Positions 48,504 through 58,038 are shown, counted from the stretch's first letter. The stretch: 58,881 nucleotides of DNA from Enterobacteriaceae bacterium (GCA_031261005.1 JAISKF010000024.1:1-58881); one strand, 5' to 3'. Program-made: numbers and translations. Notes: generated from the letters alone by a model not told the origin.

Positions 48504-49829
48504 ATGTCTAGTCATGAGGTGGTAGCGAAAATTGCAGCAAAGATCCGGCATGATCGGCGTATTTTAGTCGGATTTAGCGGCGGGATTGACTCATCGGTAT
48601 TGTTGCATGTGCTGGTCTCTTTACGCGCGCAGCAGTATCCCGATTTACAATTGCGCGCGGTTTATATCCATCATGGTTTGAGCCGTCATGCTCAGGCGTG
48701 GGCTGAACATTGTCAGGCGCAATGCTCAAAATGGCAGGTTGAGTTACAGGTGGTGCATGTGCATGTTGATCCCAGCGAATCAGGTATTGAAGCCGCAGCG
48801 CGTCAAGCAAGGTATCAGGCAATCAGTGATTTGATGAATGATGATGAAATTCTGGTGACGGCACAGCATCAAGATGATCAATGCGAAACATTTTTATTAG
48901 CGCTTAAACGCGGAAGCGGACCGGCAGGTTTATCCGCAATGCCGGAAAGAATGCCGTTTGGTGTTCATCAGCAAGTACGCCCGATGCTGGATATTTCCCG
49001 TCCGCAAATTGAGGTTTATGCCAAAGAACATCGCCTGACTTGGGTTGATGATGAAAGCAATATTGATGATCGCTATGAACGTAATTTTTTCCGCTTGCGG
49101 GTTTTGCCAGTGATCCAACAGCGCTGGCAGCACTTTCCGCGCATGGTAGCGCGCAGTGCCAGTCTATGCGCCGAGCAAGAGAATTTGCTCGATGAGTTGC
49201 TGAATCCGCTATTAGCAACATTGATCTTTGATGATGGTGCGATTGATATTAATGGGTTGCAGGCATTTTCTGCTGCTAAACGGCGAGCCATTTTGCGGCG
49301 CTGGTTCAGCCAGCAGCATGTGACAATGCCGTCACAGGAGCAGTTGGAAAAGCTCTGGCATGAAGTAGCGCTAAGTAAGCCCGATGCTGAACCGGAATTG
49401 CAACTGGATAATTATCAGGTACGCCGTTATCGCCAGCGTTTATATTTATTGCCCTCGATGCAGCCGCTTGATACGGTTTCATTAGAATGGAATGGACGTT
49501 CTGTCTTGTTATTGCCAGATAAACTGGGGCAATTGAAATTAGCCGATTCTGGTATTGCGGTTAGAGCGCCGAAAAATAATGAAAAAGTCAGCGTGCGTTT
49601 TTCTGCTTCAGGAAGTCTTAATCTGCGTATTGTTGGCCGCAGCCATTCACGAACACTAAAAAAATTATGGCAAGAGTTGCAAGTACCGACATGGCAGCGT
49701 CAAAGAACGCCGCTGCTGTTCTATGGTGAAACGCTGATTGCGGCTATCGGTGTATTTGTTACTGCTGACGGGCAATCTTCGGCAGATAACGCCGTTTGGG
49801 TTATTCAGCATGATAAAAATATTGTTTAA
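48504..49829 (+). CDS. tilS: tRNA(Ile)-lysidine synthetase TilS
   Basis: This 441-residue enzyme converts C34 of the CAU-anticodon isoleucine tRNA to lysidine, so that it reads AUA. The PP-loop motif SGGIDSS is at residues 25-31. HHGLSRHAQAW, QHQDDQCETFLLALKRGSGPAGLSAM and the C-terminal substrate-binding domain (WQELQVPTWQRQRTPLLFYGE) are present. Length is close to E. coli TilS (432). Confidence 0.96.
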   Translation: MSSHEVVAKIAAKIRHDRRILVGFSGGIDSSVLLHVLVSLRAQQYPDLQLRAVYIHHGLSRHAQAWAEHCQAQCSKWQVELQVVHVHVDPSESGIEAAARQARYQAISDLMNDDEILVTAQHQDDQCETFLLALKRGSGPAGLSAMPERMPFGVHQQVRPMLDISRPQIEVYAKEHRLTWVDDESNIDDRYERNFFRLRVLPVIQQRWQHFPRMVARSASLCAEQENLLDELLNPLLATLIFDDGAIDINGLQAFSAAKRRAILRRWFSQQHVTMPSQEQLEKLWHEVALSKPDAEPELQLDNYQVRRYRQRLYLLPSMQPLDTVSLEWNGRSVLLLPDKLGQLKLADSGIAVRAPKNNEKVSVRFSASGSLNLRIVGRSHSRTLKKLWQELQVPTWQRQRTPLLFYGETLIAAIGVFVTADGQSSADNAVWVIQHDKNIV

Positions 49830-49881
49830 AATTTGTTTGTTATTTATTGAGTAATCAATGTGAGCAACAGAGGTCAACATA

Positions 49882-50202
49882 ATGAAAAAAGCGTTACTGT
49901 TATTATCCGGCGCGTTACTGATCAACTTTTCTGCTCATGCCGCTGGTGATGCAGATGCAGGAAAGAGTAAAGCGACAAAATGTGCCACTTGTCATGGGGT
50001 AAAAGGGATCGTCTCGATTCCAACTTATCCTAATCTTGCTGGTCAGAATGAAGTTTATCTGGACGCATCAATGCACGCTTATAAAAATGGTGAACGCAGC
50101 GGCGGCTTGGCAACCGCAATGAGTGCTTATGTGCGGAGTTTGTCTGATCAGGATATTGCCGATTTAGCGGCTTATTATTCCGGTTTGGGTGAGAAAGAGT
50201 AA
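49882..50202 (+). CDS. Small periplasmic class I cytochrome c
   Basis: This 106-residue protein has a Sec signal ending AHA (about residue 20), a haem-binding CATCH motif (Cys34, Cys37, His38) and a C-terminal helix (SDQDIADLAAYYSGLG) typical of single-haem cytochrome c-553/c5-like electron carriers. The Met in TAMSAYV is the likely sixth iron ligand. E. coli has no gene here between tilS and rof. Its partner oxidase or reductase cannot be told from the window. A moderate terminator follows. Confidence 0.88.
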   Translation: MKKALLLLSGALLINFSAHAAGDADAGKSKATKCATCHGVKGIVSIPTYPNLAGQNEVYLDASMHAYKNGERSGGLATAMSAYVRSLSDQDIADLAAYYSGLGEKE

Positions 50203-50226
50203 GCGAGAAGAACCAGCGAAAAAACA

Positions 50227-50251
50227 AAACGGGCAGTGTATCTGCCCGTTT
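50227..50251 (+). terminator. Terminator of the cytochrome c gene
   Basis: AAACGGGCAG (50227-50236), loop TGTAT, CTGCCCGTTT (50242-50251). The T-run is short (three). Confidence 0.65.
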
Positions 50252-50252
50252 C

Positions 50253-50322
50253 ATACCCGTCATATTTCAAGCTGTTGGCTGTCCTCGTTTATCTACAACA
50301 ACTCGAAAGCTATAGGGTATAT
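50253..50322. repeat. Internally deleted ERIC element
   Basis: The left arm ATACCCGTCATATTTCAAGCTG and right arm CAACTCGAAAGCTATAGGGTAT match ERIC ends. About 57 central bases are lost. It lies between the convergent cytochrome c gene and rof. Confidence 0.75.
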
Positions 50323-50332
50323 TAATGAAAAA

Positions 50333-50599
50333 TCAGTCAGCCAGACTAATTTCTATTTTGCCGATAGTGGGGTGACTAAAATAAGCAATACTGTCAAGCC
50401 GAAGTTCTTTTTGTTCACCGCTCATATTAACAATCAGATATTCAACTTTCTTTCTCAGCAACAAATCACAGGCTTTCGCCTCCAATCTTTCACCACCTCT
50501 TAGCTTAATTTCCAAGACTAAATGGTGCTGACAAGCGAGTTCTAAATTATCATAGTCATCACAGTTTATGGGTTGGTACTCTTCTTTAGTCATCACCAT
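50333..50599 (-). CDS. rof: Rho-binding antiterminator Rof (YaeO)
   Basis: This 88-residue Rho inhibitor with the family start [19 protein letters not shown] binds Rho at its RNA-binding domain and lowers Rho-dependent termination. It overlaps the end of yaeP by 14 bases, as part of one transcript. An ATG at codon 3 is an alternative start; E. coli Rof begins with a comparably short leader before YQPINCDDY. Confidence 0.92.
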   Translation of the reverse strand: MVMTKEEYQPINCDDYDNLELACQHHLVLEIKLRGGERLEAKACDLLLRKKVEYLIVNMSGEQKELRLDSIAYFSHPTIGKIEISLAD

Positions 50600-50786
50600 A
50601 ATCGCTCACCAGTAAATTAGCGGCAGCATAGGCTGCTTGTTCCCTAACGGCAGACGATAATGACTCATCAGCAGCAATATCGTCTAATGTTTTTAACACG
50701 CACTTTAATGCGTCAGAGACATAACCCAAATCACCACTGGCTATTTGGGCATATTTCTGCCGAACAAGTTCGCTGTATTTGTACAT
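50586..50786 (-). CDS. yaeP: UPF0253 family protein YaeP
   Basis: This 66-residue acidic helical protein is close to E. coli YaeP (66 aa; [28 protein letters not shown] start). Function is unknown. It is first in the yaeP-rof pair, with a GGAG-like ribosome site (AGGAGAATAAC) upstream. Confidence 0.9.
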   Translation of the reverse strand: MYKYSELVRQKYAQIASGDLGYVSDALKCVLKTLDDIAADESLSSAVREQAAYAAANLLVSDYGDD

Positions 50787-51020
50787 GTTATTCTCCTTGC
50801 AGCATATCCTTTATCTTGAAAGCGATAGGATATGATTAACACGCCAGACTATAGCATAGTTGTTATTGCTCATATCAGCTACTTAATGAAATTTGATCAA
50901 TAAATTATGGGTATGATTTCTCGAAAATTTATGAATATTGATGACAAGTTGTTAATATTTTTTGCTGCTGGTTTTTATGTTGAGCAATGACGGACTAAAC
51001 GGGTGGGATAAGGCTGGCAG

Positions 51021-51048
51021 CTTGTTGAATCGTTCGCTGTGCTACACT
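51021..51048 (+). promoter_or_regulatory. Possible yaeQ promoter
   Basis: CTTGTT (51021-51026) and TACACT (51043-51048) are 16 bases apart, about 35 bases before the yaeQ start. The rest of the 295-base yaeP-yaeQ spacer shows nothing I can name. Confidence 0.35.
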
Positions 51049-51081
51049 ATCCGCCACTTTATTTTCTAAGGCTCAACGGGT

Positions 51082-51633
51082 ATGGCATTAAAAGCAACAA
51101 TATATAAAGCAACAGTGAACATTGCTGATATGGATCGTCAGGTTTATTCCGATACGGCATTAACGCTGGCGCAGCACCCATCGGAAACAGAACAGCGGCT
51201 TATGCTGCGTTTACTGGCTTGGATTTGTCATGCTGATGATCGTTTGTCGTTCACCAAAGGATTATGTGCTGATGATGAGCCGGAGCTTTGGCTGCATAAT
51301 GATCATAACGGTATTGTGTTGTGGATCGAGTTGGGATTGCCGGACGAAAAACGTTTGAGAAAAGCCTGTCATCAATCTGAACGCGTGGTTTTGTATACCT
51401 ATAATGAAAGAGCCGCGCGCGTATGGTGGCAGCAGAATCAAGGTAAGTTAGAAAGTCATAAGAATTTAAGCGTTTATTTTCTTGATGATACTCAGTTAAA
51501 GCAGCTTTCAGCGCTGTGTCAGCGCAATATGCAGCTACAAGCTACGATTCAAGACGGTGTAATCTGGTTGTCGGATAGCCAGAGTAATATGGAGTTGAGC
51601 TTTGAAACTTGGCAGTCGCTAAATGATGAGTAA
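51082..51633 (+). CDS. yaeQ: YaeQ family protein
   Basis: This 183-residue YaeQ family protein has a PD-(D/E)XK nuclease-like fold known from family structures. Conserved segments are [37 protein letters not shown] and [25 protein letters not shown], where the acidic residues may form a metal site. Function is unsettled. It lies three bases before the arfB frame, as in E. coli. Confidence 0.92.
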   Translation: MALKATIYKATVNIADMDRQVYSDTALTLAQHPSETEQRLMLRLLAWICHADDRLSFTKGLCADDEPELWLHNDHNGIVLWIELGLPDEKRLRKACHQSERVVLYTYNERAARVWWQQNQGKLESHKNLSVYFLDDTQLKQLSALCQRNMQLQATIQDGVIWLSDSQSNMELSFETWQSLNDE

Positions 51634-51639
51634 TGATTG

Positions 51640-52056
51640 ATGGGATTGGTGATTTCCGCAGGCGTAACGATTCCCGATGATGAAATAGTGTTAACGGCGA
51701 TCCGCGCTCAAGGCGCTGGCGGGCAAAATGTTAATAAATCCTCGACGGCGATTCATCTGAAATTTGATATTCATGCCTCCAGTTTGCCGGAATTTTATCA
51801 ACAACGGTTATTGGCGCTAAATCATCATCTGATCACTGTCGATGGTATCGTGATCATCAAAGCACAGGAATATCGCAGCCAAGAGCTGAACCGAGAAGCG
51901 GCACTGGCGCGATTGGCAACTTTAATTCAGGAAGCAACCCGCTGGCAAAAAGCCCGACGAGCAACAAAACCAAGTAAAAGTGCTAAACGCAAACGGTTAG
52001 AAAGCAAAATACGACGCGGAGAAACGAAAAGTCTACGCGGAAAAGTCGATTTCTGA
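51640..52056 (+). CDS. arfB: Alternative ribosome-rescue factor ArfB (YaeJ)
   Basis: This 138-residue codon-independent peptidyl-tRNA hydrolase rescues stalled ribosomes. The catalytic GGQ is at residues 27-29 in [18 protein letters not shown]. The basic C-terminal tail ([24 protein letters not shown]) inserts into the empty mRNA channel. I chose ATG 51640; a TTG one codon earlier is also in frame. Confidence 0.95.
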   Translation: MGLVISAGVTIPDDEIVLTAIRAQGAGGQNVNKSSTAIHLKFDIHASSLPEFYQQRLLALNHHLITVDGIVIIKAQEYRSQELNREAALARLATLIQEATRWQKARRATKPSKSAKRKRLESKIRRGETKSLRGKVDF

Positions 52057-52059
52057 ACG

Positions 52060-52087
52060 AAAAAATCCCGCCGCAGCGGGATTTTTT
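52060..52087. terminator. Bidirectional terminator between arfB and proS
   Basis: AAAAAATCCCGC, loop CGCA, GCGGGATTTTTT has A and T runs on both sides and serves both convergent genes. In E. coli nlpE lies between these genes; here nothing does. Confidence 0.92.
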
Positions 52088-52105
52088 GTATAACAGGGAG
52101 GGATA

Positions 52106-53827
52106 CTATTTTTGCTGTATCTGAGATAGCAAGAACGACACAATTTCATCGCTCTTAATCATCTGTTTATCAGCATTGCGGCGATATTTATATTCCACTT
52201 CGTTGTTATCCAGATTGCGATCACCGATGACGACGGTATGCGGTACGCCGATCAGCTCCATATCGGCAAACATTACACCCGGACGCTCTTTGCGATCATC
52301 TAGCAGAACATCAATGCCTTTTGCGCGCAGTGTTTCATACAGTTTTTCCGCTACCTCTTGTACACGGAAAGATTTGTGCATATTCATCGGTACGATAACG
52401 ACGCTAAACGGTGCAATGGCATCAGGCCAAATGATACCGCGTTCATCGTGATTCTGTTCAATAGAGGCAGCCACTACGCGAGTGACGCCGATACCATAAC
52501 AACCCATCGTCATGGTTAGATTGCGTCCGTCTTCACCCTGAACGGTGGCTTTCATTGCTTCAGAATATTTAGTCCCAAGCTGGAAGATATGACCGACTTC
52601 GATACCGCGTTTGATCAGCAGCGTACCTTTGCCGTCAGGACTTTGATCGCCAACCTGAACATTACGCAGATCGACAACCAGCGGTAACGGTAGATCGCGT
52701 TCCCAGTTAATCCCGAAGTAATGTTTGCCATCGATATTTGCGCCGCCGCTGAAATCGCTCATTACCGCAACGGTACGATCGATAATCATTGGAACTGGCA
52801 TATTTACCGGACCTAAAGAACCCGGACCAGCGCCAATTGCCGCGCGAATTTCTTCTTCTGTAGCAAATGTCAGCGGGCTGGCAACTTGCGGCAGATTTTG
52901 CGCTTTCACTTCATTTAATTCGTGATCGCCGCGCACTAACAGCGCAATCAGTTTGTGTTCGCTCTCTTCTGCGGCGTGAACCAGCAGTGTTTTAACGGTT
53001 TTTTCTACCGGCAGATTAAACTGTTCAACCAGCTCATTGATGGTTTTTGCATTTGGCGTATCAACCAAACGTAGTTGTTCTGATGCAGCCGCTCGCGGTG
53101 TTGATGGTGCAACGGCTTCTGCCAGTTCAATATTGGCGGCGTAATCAGAATTGGTTGAGAAAACAATATCGTCTTCACCGCTGTCTGCCAGCACTTGAAA
53201 TTCATGAGAAGAGCTGCCGCCGATAGAACCGGTATCCGCTTGTACCGGGCGGAAATCCAAACCGATACGAGTAAAGATTTTGCTGTAAGCGTCATACATT
53301 TTGTCATAAGTCACTTGCAGTGATTCATGCGTGGTATGGAATGAATAAGCATCTTTCATGATGAATTCGCGGGAACGCATGACACCGAAACGCGGACGAA
53401 CTTCATCGCGGAATTTAGTTTGAATTTGGAAGAAATTCAGCGGCAATTGTTTATAAGAGCTGATTTCATTACGCACTAAATCCGTGATGACTTCTTCGTG
53501 AGTCGGACCTAACACAAACGGGCGCTCACCGCGATCAACAAAGCGTAATAGCTCAGGACCATATTGTTCCCAGCGACCGCTTTCCTGCCATAAATCGGCG
53601 GGCTGAACGACAGGCATCGACACTTCCAGTGCGCCCGCGTTGTTCATCTCTTCACGAACAATATTCTCAACTTTTTTCAGTACCCGTAAACCCGTTGGCA
53701 GCCAAGTGTATAAACCTGATGCCAGTTTGCGGATCATTCCTGCTCGCAGCATAAGCTGGTGGCTGATGACTTCCGCGTCGGCTGGCGTCTCTTTCAACGT
53801 TGAGAGTAAGTATTGACTAGTACGCAT
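52106..53827 (-). CDS. proS: Prolyl-tRNA synthetase ProS
   Basis: This 573-residue class II aminoacyl-tRNA synthetase of the bacterial type has an editing domain between motifs 2 and 3. Motif 1 lies in [25 protein letters not shown], motif 2 in [34 protein letters not shown], and motif 3 in [27 protein letters not shown]. The INS editing domain spans about 225-405. Length equals E. coli (572). Confidence 0.97.
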   Translation of the reverse strand: MRTSQYLLSTLKETPADAEVISHQLMLRAGMIRKLASGLYTWLPTGLRVLKKVENIVREEMNNAGALEVSMPVVQPADLWQESGRWEQYGPELLRFVDRGERPFVLGPTHEEVITDLVRNEISSYKQLPLNFFQIQTKFRDEVRPRFGVMRSREFIMKDAYSFHTTHESLQVTYDKMYDAYSKIFTRIGLDFRPVQADTGSIGGSSSHEFQVLADSGEDDIVFSTNSDYAANIELAEAVAPSTPRAAASEQLRLVDTPNAKTINELVEQFNLPVEKTVKTLLVHAAEESEHKLIALLVRGDHELNEVKAQNLPQVASPLTFATEEEIRAAIGAGPGSLGPVNMPVPMIIDRTVAVMSDFSGGANIDGKHYFGINWERDLPLPLVVDLRNVQVGDQSPDGKGTLLIKRGIEVGHIFQLGTKYSEAMKATVQGEDGRNLTMTMGCYGIGVTRVVAASIEQNHDERGIIWPDAIAPFSVVIVPMNMHKSFRVQEVAEKLYETLRAKGIDVLLDDRKERPGVMFADMELIGVPHTVVIGDRNLDNNEVEYKYRRNADKQMIKSDEIVSFLLSQIQQK

Positions 53828-53981
53828 GATTTTGTGTTTCCATTTAATCTAATGGCGGCTTTTCGCTATTGGCGACCTGAAAAATAAAAATTAGTAGTAC
53901 CAAAAGGGTGAGAGCCTGATTTTAAAAAGTGGTTTAGTGTATCAGTGACTTTCCTCACTCAAAAGAGAGGAAACGGAATTT

Positions 53982-54689
53982 CTAACGCCGGTCGATAGAA
54001 ATTACCTGAGCTTGTGAATTTTCGACTTGCCAGCGCACGTTAAACTCCAGCAGATGTGCCGCGTATTCTCTCGTTTGCTGCTCTGTTTTGCGGTACGCAG
54101 GGCGAGGATCTTGCGCCAGCACTTGAGTAATAAATCGTTGCAGATGCGGATATTTTCGGTTTTCTTGCTGCAATACATGTTCTGCTTGCGGAGAAAAAGT
54201 GACTGGCATTGAAGCACTGGGCGCATCTTGGGCAAAACCAGCTTGTGCATGAGGAAGGCTTTCGGCAAAAGGCAGATAGGGCTTGATGTCAACTACCGGT
54301 GTGCCGTCCACTAAATCTAAACTACCTAACTGCAAAATAACCTCAGAACCTTGTTGATGAATCCCTTTCAGTTCAATCAGCGACATGCCGATGGGATTTG
54401 GGCGGAATGTTGAGCGCGTAGCAAAAACACCCATGCGCGCATTGCCGCCTAAACGCGGCGGTCGCACCGTTGGTCGCCAGCCGCCATCTTGAGTTTGGTG
54501 AAAAATAAACAACAACCAGATATGACTAAACTGCTCCAGCCCGCGCACTGCCTCGATTTGATTGTAAGGCGGCAACAAATGCAGCTCACCGCCGCCGTCC
54601 TGAATTAATCCGGGCTGGCGGGGGACAGCAAATTTCTCTTTATAAGGAGAATGAATAACGCCAATAGGCTCGATGTTTATCGCAGTCAT
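53982..54689 (-). CDS. trmO: tRNA (adenine(37)-N6)-methyltransferase TrmO
   Basis: This 235-residue TsaA/YaeB family protein N6-methylates t6A37 in a threonine tRNA. Family blocks are IGVIHSPYKEKFAVPRQPGL, HIWLLFIFHQ, GVFATRSTFRPNPIGMSLIEL and LVDGTPVVDIKPYLPF. Its ATG overlaps the rcsF stop by one base. Length equals E. coli. Confidence 0.95.
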   Translation of the reverse strand: MTAINIEPIGVIHSPYKEKFAVPRQPGLIQDGGGELHLLPPYNQIEAVRGLEQFSHIWLLFIFHQTQDGGWRPTVRPPRLGGNARMGVFATRSTFRPNPIGMSLIELKGIHQQGSEVILQLGSLDLVDGTPVVDIKPYLPFAESLPHAQAGFAQDAPSASMPVTFSPQAEHVLQQENRKYPHLQRFITQVLAQDPRPAYRKTEQQTREYAAHLLEFNVRWQVENSQAQVISIDRR

Positions 54690-55030
54690 TAGAAGCTGAC
54701 GTGTAATGCCGTGCCTTCGCAGACCGCAACTTGGTAGCAGCCCGGCGCAGAGGTCATGATTTCACAACGATGTAATAATACTGAATTAGCATTTTTGTAA
54801 GCCGCTCTTTTTTGCATACTTAGCATGGCTGCGGTGATACTTGGCGGCGTGTCTTGGGAAGAAAATTGGCATGAATCACCAGAAACCACACCCAATTCTT
54901 TGAAACTTGCACCGGATAATTCGGCTTCTGTTTTATATAACTTAACCGGTTCTAGTTCAGGAGATGAGGTTTCGGTTTGGGCACAACCGCCAAGCAATAC
55001 AGCAAACAGGCAAAGCGCAAGAATTCTCAT
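54689..55030 (-). CDS. rcsF: Outer-membrane stress-sensor lipoprotein RcsF, short linker
   Basis: This 113-residue lipoprotein signals envelope damage to the Rcs phosphorelay through IgaA. The lipobox LGGC gives lipidated Cys16. The folded domain keeps four cysteines for its two disulfides (SGDSCQFS, LLHRCEI, APGCYQVAVCEG). Only about 13 residues separate Cys16 from the folded domain (AQTETSSPELEPV), against about 33 proline-rich residues in E. coli RcsF (134 aa) as I recall it. It is in the usual rcsF-trmO pair. Confidence 0.93.
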   Translation of the reverse strand: MRILALCLFAVLLGGCAQTETSSPELEPVKLYKTEAELSGASFKELGVVSGDSCQFSSQDTPPSITAAMLSMQKRAAYKNANSVLLHRCEIMTSAPGCYQVAVCEGTALHVSF

Positions 55031-55130
55031 TGTTTATCCTTAATATAATAGATTTATCGATCACTTATTCCGGTGGAATAATAAGACAATATGGGTAAAA
55101 CACAATGAATGTATTCATATTAAAAGCAGA

Positions 55131-55166
55131 TAAAAAAATCAGGGCAGATATTGCTATCTGCCCTGA
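55131..55166 (-). terminator. Rho-independent terminator of metNIQ
   Basis: Minus-strand TCAGGGCAGATA, loop GCAA, TATCTGCCCTGA (55139-55166), then seven T (55132-55138). Confidence 0.92.
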
Positions 55167-55195
55167 TCGAAATAATTTACTTATGAGATAAATTA

Positions 55196-56020
55196 TTACC
55201 AGCCTTTAACTGCGCCGCCGTTGAATTCTTTATCAGCCGCTTTTTCTACTTCATCAGACTGGTATGCTTGAACGAATTTCTTCACGTTTTCAGCATCTTT
55301 GTTATCTTCACGACTAACAATGTTGTTCACGTAAGGAGAGTTTTTATCTTCAACAAAGATACCGTCTTTTGTTGGTGTTAAACCAATTTGGCTGGCATAA
55401 GTGGTATTGATAATTGCGATAGTGATCTGTTTGTCGTCTAAAGCACGCGGTAATTGCGGTGCTTCCAGTTCAACAATTTTCAGATTTTTTGGATTGCCAA
55501 TAATATCTAAAGCAGTCGGTGTTAAGCCAACGCCGTCTTTCAGTTTAATCAAACCTTGTTGCTGTAATAACAGCAATGAACGGCTAAGGTTAGTTGGGTC
55601 ATTCGGGATAGCGATTTGATCGCCATCTTTTAATTCATCAATCGATTTGATTTTTTTAGAGTAACCCGCGATCGGATAAACGAAAGTTGGTGCCACGATA
55701 GCTAATTTATAGCCACGTTTTGCCATCTGATCATCTAAGAATGGTTTGTGCTGGAAAGCATTAGCATCAATTTCACCTTTGCTTAACGCTTCATTTGGCA
55801 GCACGTAATCAGTAAATTTCACCAGTTCTACGTCTAAACCATATTTGTCTTTAGCGACTTGTTTAGCCACTTCAGCAACGTTTAATTCAGAACCGACAAT
55901 CACGCCAACTTTAATGTGATTTGGATCTTTTTCTTCCTGTCCGCATCCCGCTAACGCGAGAGATCCAATAATAGCACCGACGGCTGCCAATTTTTTTAGC
56001 TTAAAGATTGTGTTTAACAT
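55196..56020 (-). CDS. metQ: Methionine-binding lipoprotein MetQ
   Basis: This 274-residue NlpA-family substrate-binding lipoprotein has the lipobox LAGC (Cys26) after a signal sequence. It presents L- and D-methionine to MetI/MetN at the inner membrane. Ligand-binding blocks include FTDYVLPNEALSKGEIDANAFQHKPFLD and IPNDPTNLSRSLLLLQ. I chose ATG 56020 (MLNTIFKLKKLAAVG), with AGAGAG upstream; the frame is open 20 codons further but without homology. An ERIC derivative sits between metI and metQ. Confidence 0.95.
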   Translation of the reverse strand: MLNTIFKLKKLAAVGAIIGSLALAGCGQEEKDPNHIKVGVIVGSELNVAEVAKQVAKDKYGLDVELVKFTDYVLPNEALSKGEIDANAFQHKPFLDDQMAKRGYKLAIVAPTFVYPIAGYSKKIKSIDELKDGDQIAIPNDPTNLSRSLLLLQQQGLIKLKDGVGLTPTALDIIGNPKNLKIVELEAPQLPRALDDKQITIAIINTTYASQIGLTPTKDGIFVEDKNSPYVNNIVSREDNKDAENVKKFVQAYQSDEVEKAADKEFNGGAVKGW

Positions 56021-56068
56021 ATGTTTTCTCTCTATTAACAGTATGCTGCGAGCAGCACAATTTATTTT

Positions 56069-56137
56069 TATACCTGTCATACTTTAAGCTGTCTTTTGGT
56101 TTTGCTTGCCTTGAGGCAACTTAAATTCTTTTAGTCA
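56069..56137. repeat. Internally deleted ERIC-like element
   Basis: TATACCTGTCATACTTTAAGCTG at the left pairs with GGCAACTTAAATTCTTTTAGTCATA at the right; the centre has a small GCTTGCCTTGAGGCAA hairpin. It separates metI from metQ within the operon and may shape processing of the mRNA. Confidence 0.55.
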
Positions 56138-56153
56138 TATCAATTCAATGTAA

Positions 56154-56807
56154 TTACTTATGACTAACAGCTTTGACGATATGATCGCCGCAAAGCTGAA
56201 TCAAATAGACTAACGCAATTAATAAAATAAGTACGGTATTCATTACGGGGGCGTCATAGGTGACATAGCCATATTGATAGCCTAGCTGACCTAAACCGCC
56301 AGCGCCAACCGCCCCAGCCATCGCGGAATATCCAACTAACGTAATGAGCGTAATTGTGGCGCTGTTAATTAAACTTGCTAACGCTTCAGGTAACAGTACC
56401 TTGCGGATAATCTGCATTGGTGTTGCGCCCATTGCTCGTGCGGCTTCAACCAGTCCGCTAGGGGTTTCCAGTAACGCATTTTCCACCATACGTGCAATAA
56501 AAGGCGCTGCACCGATACTCAGCGGAACTAATGCCGCTTTTAACCCGATGAAAGTACCGGCAATGATCGTGGTAAATGGAATAATCCATACAATCAGGAT
56601 AATAAACGGAATCGAACGAAATACGTTTACTACGGCGGATAAACCGCGATACACCGCTGAATTTTCAAGAATTTGTCCTGGTCTGGTGATGTAGAGCAAT
56701 ACACCGGCAGGCAAACCAATTGCGAAACCAAAGAAACCGGAGGTAAAAGCCATGACGATAGTTTCACCGGTGGCTTTCGCCATCATCCAAATCATTGCCT
56801 CAGACAT
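56154..56807 (-). CDS. metI: Methionine ABC transporter permease MetI
   Basis: This 217-residue permease has five hydrophobic segments and the EAA loop [23 protein letters not shown] that contacts MetN. It forms the channel of the MetNIQ importer as a homodimer. It overlaps the 3' end of metN by 8 bases, so translation is coupled. Length equals E. coli MetI. Confidence 0.95.
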   Translation of the reverse strand: MSEAMIWMMAKATGETIVMAFTSGFFGFAIGLPAGVLLYITRPGQILENSAVYRGLSAVVNVFRSIPFIILIVWIIPFTTIIAGTFIGLKAALVPLSIGAAPFIARMVENALLETPSGLVEAARAMGATPMQIIRKVLLPEALASLINSATITLITLVGYSAMAGAVGAGGLGQLGYQYGYVTYDAPVMNTVLILLIALVYLIQLCGDHIVKAVSHK

Positions 56808-57831
56808 AACCTAATACCTCAACTTTTACATGATGTTCCTGGAGAAACTGAATCGCGGCTTTTGTTTCTTCCGGTGTGCCGTGAATTTCAGTCAGCATGA
56901 CACCAAATTTCACGCCGCCAGCGTAATCCATCTGGGCGCTGATAATATTGTTATTAATATTGTAACGGCGAGCGACTTCCGATAGCAGCGGCGCATCGAC
57001 TGACTGACCAGTAAATTCCAGACGCAGCAATGGGTGGGTATGCTCTGTTTGTTGCGCTGTTAATCTTTCGGAATAGTCATCGGGAATATCCAAATGCAGC
57101 GTTGACTGAATAAATTGTTGAGCCAACGGCGTTTTTGGGTGAGAGAACATTGCACTGACGCTATCTTGCTCAATCAGCTTACCGTCACTGATGACCGCAA
57201 CTTGATCGCAAATACGCTTAACCACGTCCATTTCATGGGTAATCAACAGAATGGTTAACCCTAAACGGCGATTAATATCTTTTAATAAGCTAAGGATCGA
57301 GCGGGTAGTCGCCGGATCTAATGCGCTGGTGGCTTCATCACATAACAAAACTTTAGGGTTGCTGGCGAGGGCTCTTGCAATCGCCACACGCTGTTTTTGC
57401 CCGCCAGACAAATTCGCTGGATAGGCATCGTGTTTGTCGCTTAATCCAACTAATTCGAGTAATTCAGTGACGCGGCGATTTCTTTCTTCCGCAGAGACAT
57501 CATCCAGCTCTAATGGCAGAGCAACGTTACCAAATACGGTACGTGAAGAGAGTAAATTAAAATGTTGGAAAATCATGCCGATCTGACGGCGCGCTTTAGT
57601 CAATACGTTTTGCGGCAGCGCAGTGAGATCCTGATTATCAACCAGAACACGACCAGATGTTGGTCGTTCAAGTAAGTTGACGCAACGGATAAGCGTACTT
57701 TTACCCGCACCAGAAGCACCGATTACGCCATATATTTGCCCGGCAGGAACGTGAAGACTCACATCAGAAAGCGCGGTAATCTCGCGATCTTTTAGCCGAA
57801 ACACTTTAGTAATATTCTGAAGTTTAATCAT
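56800..57831 (-). CDS. metN: Methionine ABC transporter ATP-binding protein MetN
   Basis: This 343-residue ATPase carries Walker A (GASGAGKST, about residues 38-46), signature LSGGQKQR and Walker B ([13 protein letters not shown]). The C-terminal NIL domain (about 265-343, with [29 protein letters not shown]) binds methionine and shuts the transporter down (trans-inhibition). It is first in metNIQ. Its promoter contains MetJ boxes. Length equals E. coli. Confidence 0.96.
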   Translation of the reverse strand: MIKLQNITKVFRLKDREITALSDVSLHVPAGQIYGVIGASGAGKSTLIRCVNLLERPTSGRVLVDNQDLTALPQNVLTKARRQIGMIFQHFNLLSSRTVFGNVALPLELDDVSAEERNRRVTELLELVGLSDKHDAYPANLSGGQKQRVAIARALASNPKVLLCDEATSALDPATTRSILSLLKDINRRLGLTILLITHEMDVVKRICDQVAVISDGKLIEQDSVSAMFSHPKTPLAQQFIQSTLHLDIPDDYSERLTAQQTEHTHPLLRLEFTGQSVDAPLLSEVARRYNINNNIISAQMDYAGGVKFGVMLTEIHGTPEETKAAIQFLQEHHVKVEVLGYV

Positions 57832-57938
57832 ATTTTCTTATGTTATTGCTATTATTGCAGCGAACTTTTGTTAAGTATGATGCCGACAATAGAGAATAGA
57901 AAAGTATATAACTACATATAAAAGTACATAAAAGTATA

Positions 57939-57970
57939 TATACCCATCATCTTAAACGTGCTTGGGTATA
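57939..57970. repeat. Minimal ERIC-like palindrome in metN leader
   Basis: TATACCC (57939-57945) and GGGTATA (57964-57970) enclose TCATCTTAAA-type residues of an ERIC arm. Just to its left are three tandem copies of an AAAAGTAYATA-like unit (57900-57938). Confidence 0.45.
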
Positions 57971-57979
57971 AGCTGAGTA

Positions 57980-57999
57980 AAATTCAGCAAGCGCTGAAT
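57980..57999 (-). promoter_or_regulatory. Hairpin at the 5' end of the metN transcript
   Basis: AATTCAGC, loop four bases, GCTGAATT is a perfect 8-bp stem starting a few bases after the expected metN transcription start (about 58003). It may stabilise the mRNA 5' end; no known riboswitch fold was recognised. Confidence 0.5.
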
Positions 58000-58007
58000 T
58001 GTTGGTT

Positions 58008-58038
58008 AGATGTTAAGGCGTCTAGACGTCCAAGTCAA
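58008..58038 (-). promoter_or_regulatory. metN promoter overlapped by MetJ boxes
   Basis: Minus-strand -35 TTGACT (58033-58038) and -10 TAACAT (58010-58015) are 17 bases apart. Read on the plus strand, AGATGTTA (58008-58015), AGGCGTCT (58016-58023) and AGACGTCC (58024-58031) are three contiguous 8-base met boxes matching consensus AGACGTCT at about 5, 7 and 7 of 8 positions. MetJ with S-adenosylmethionine would block the promoter when methionine is plentiful. Confidence 0.85.

Noticed and set aside
56021..56080. MetQ extension upstream of 56020
   Set aside because: It would place 20 polar residues before the lipoprotein signal and overlaps an ERIC remnant.
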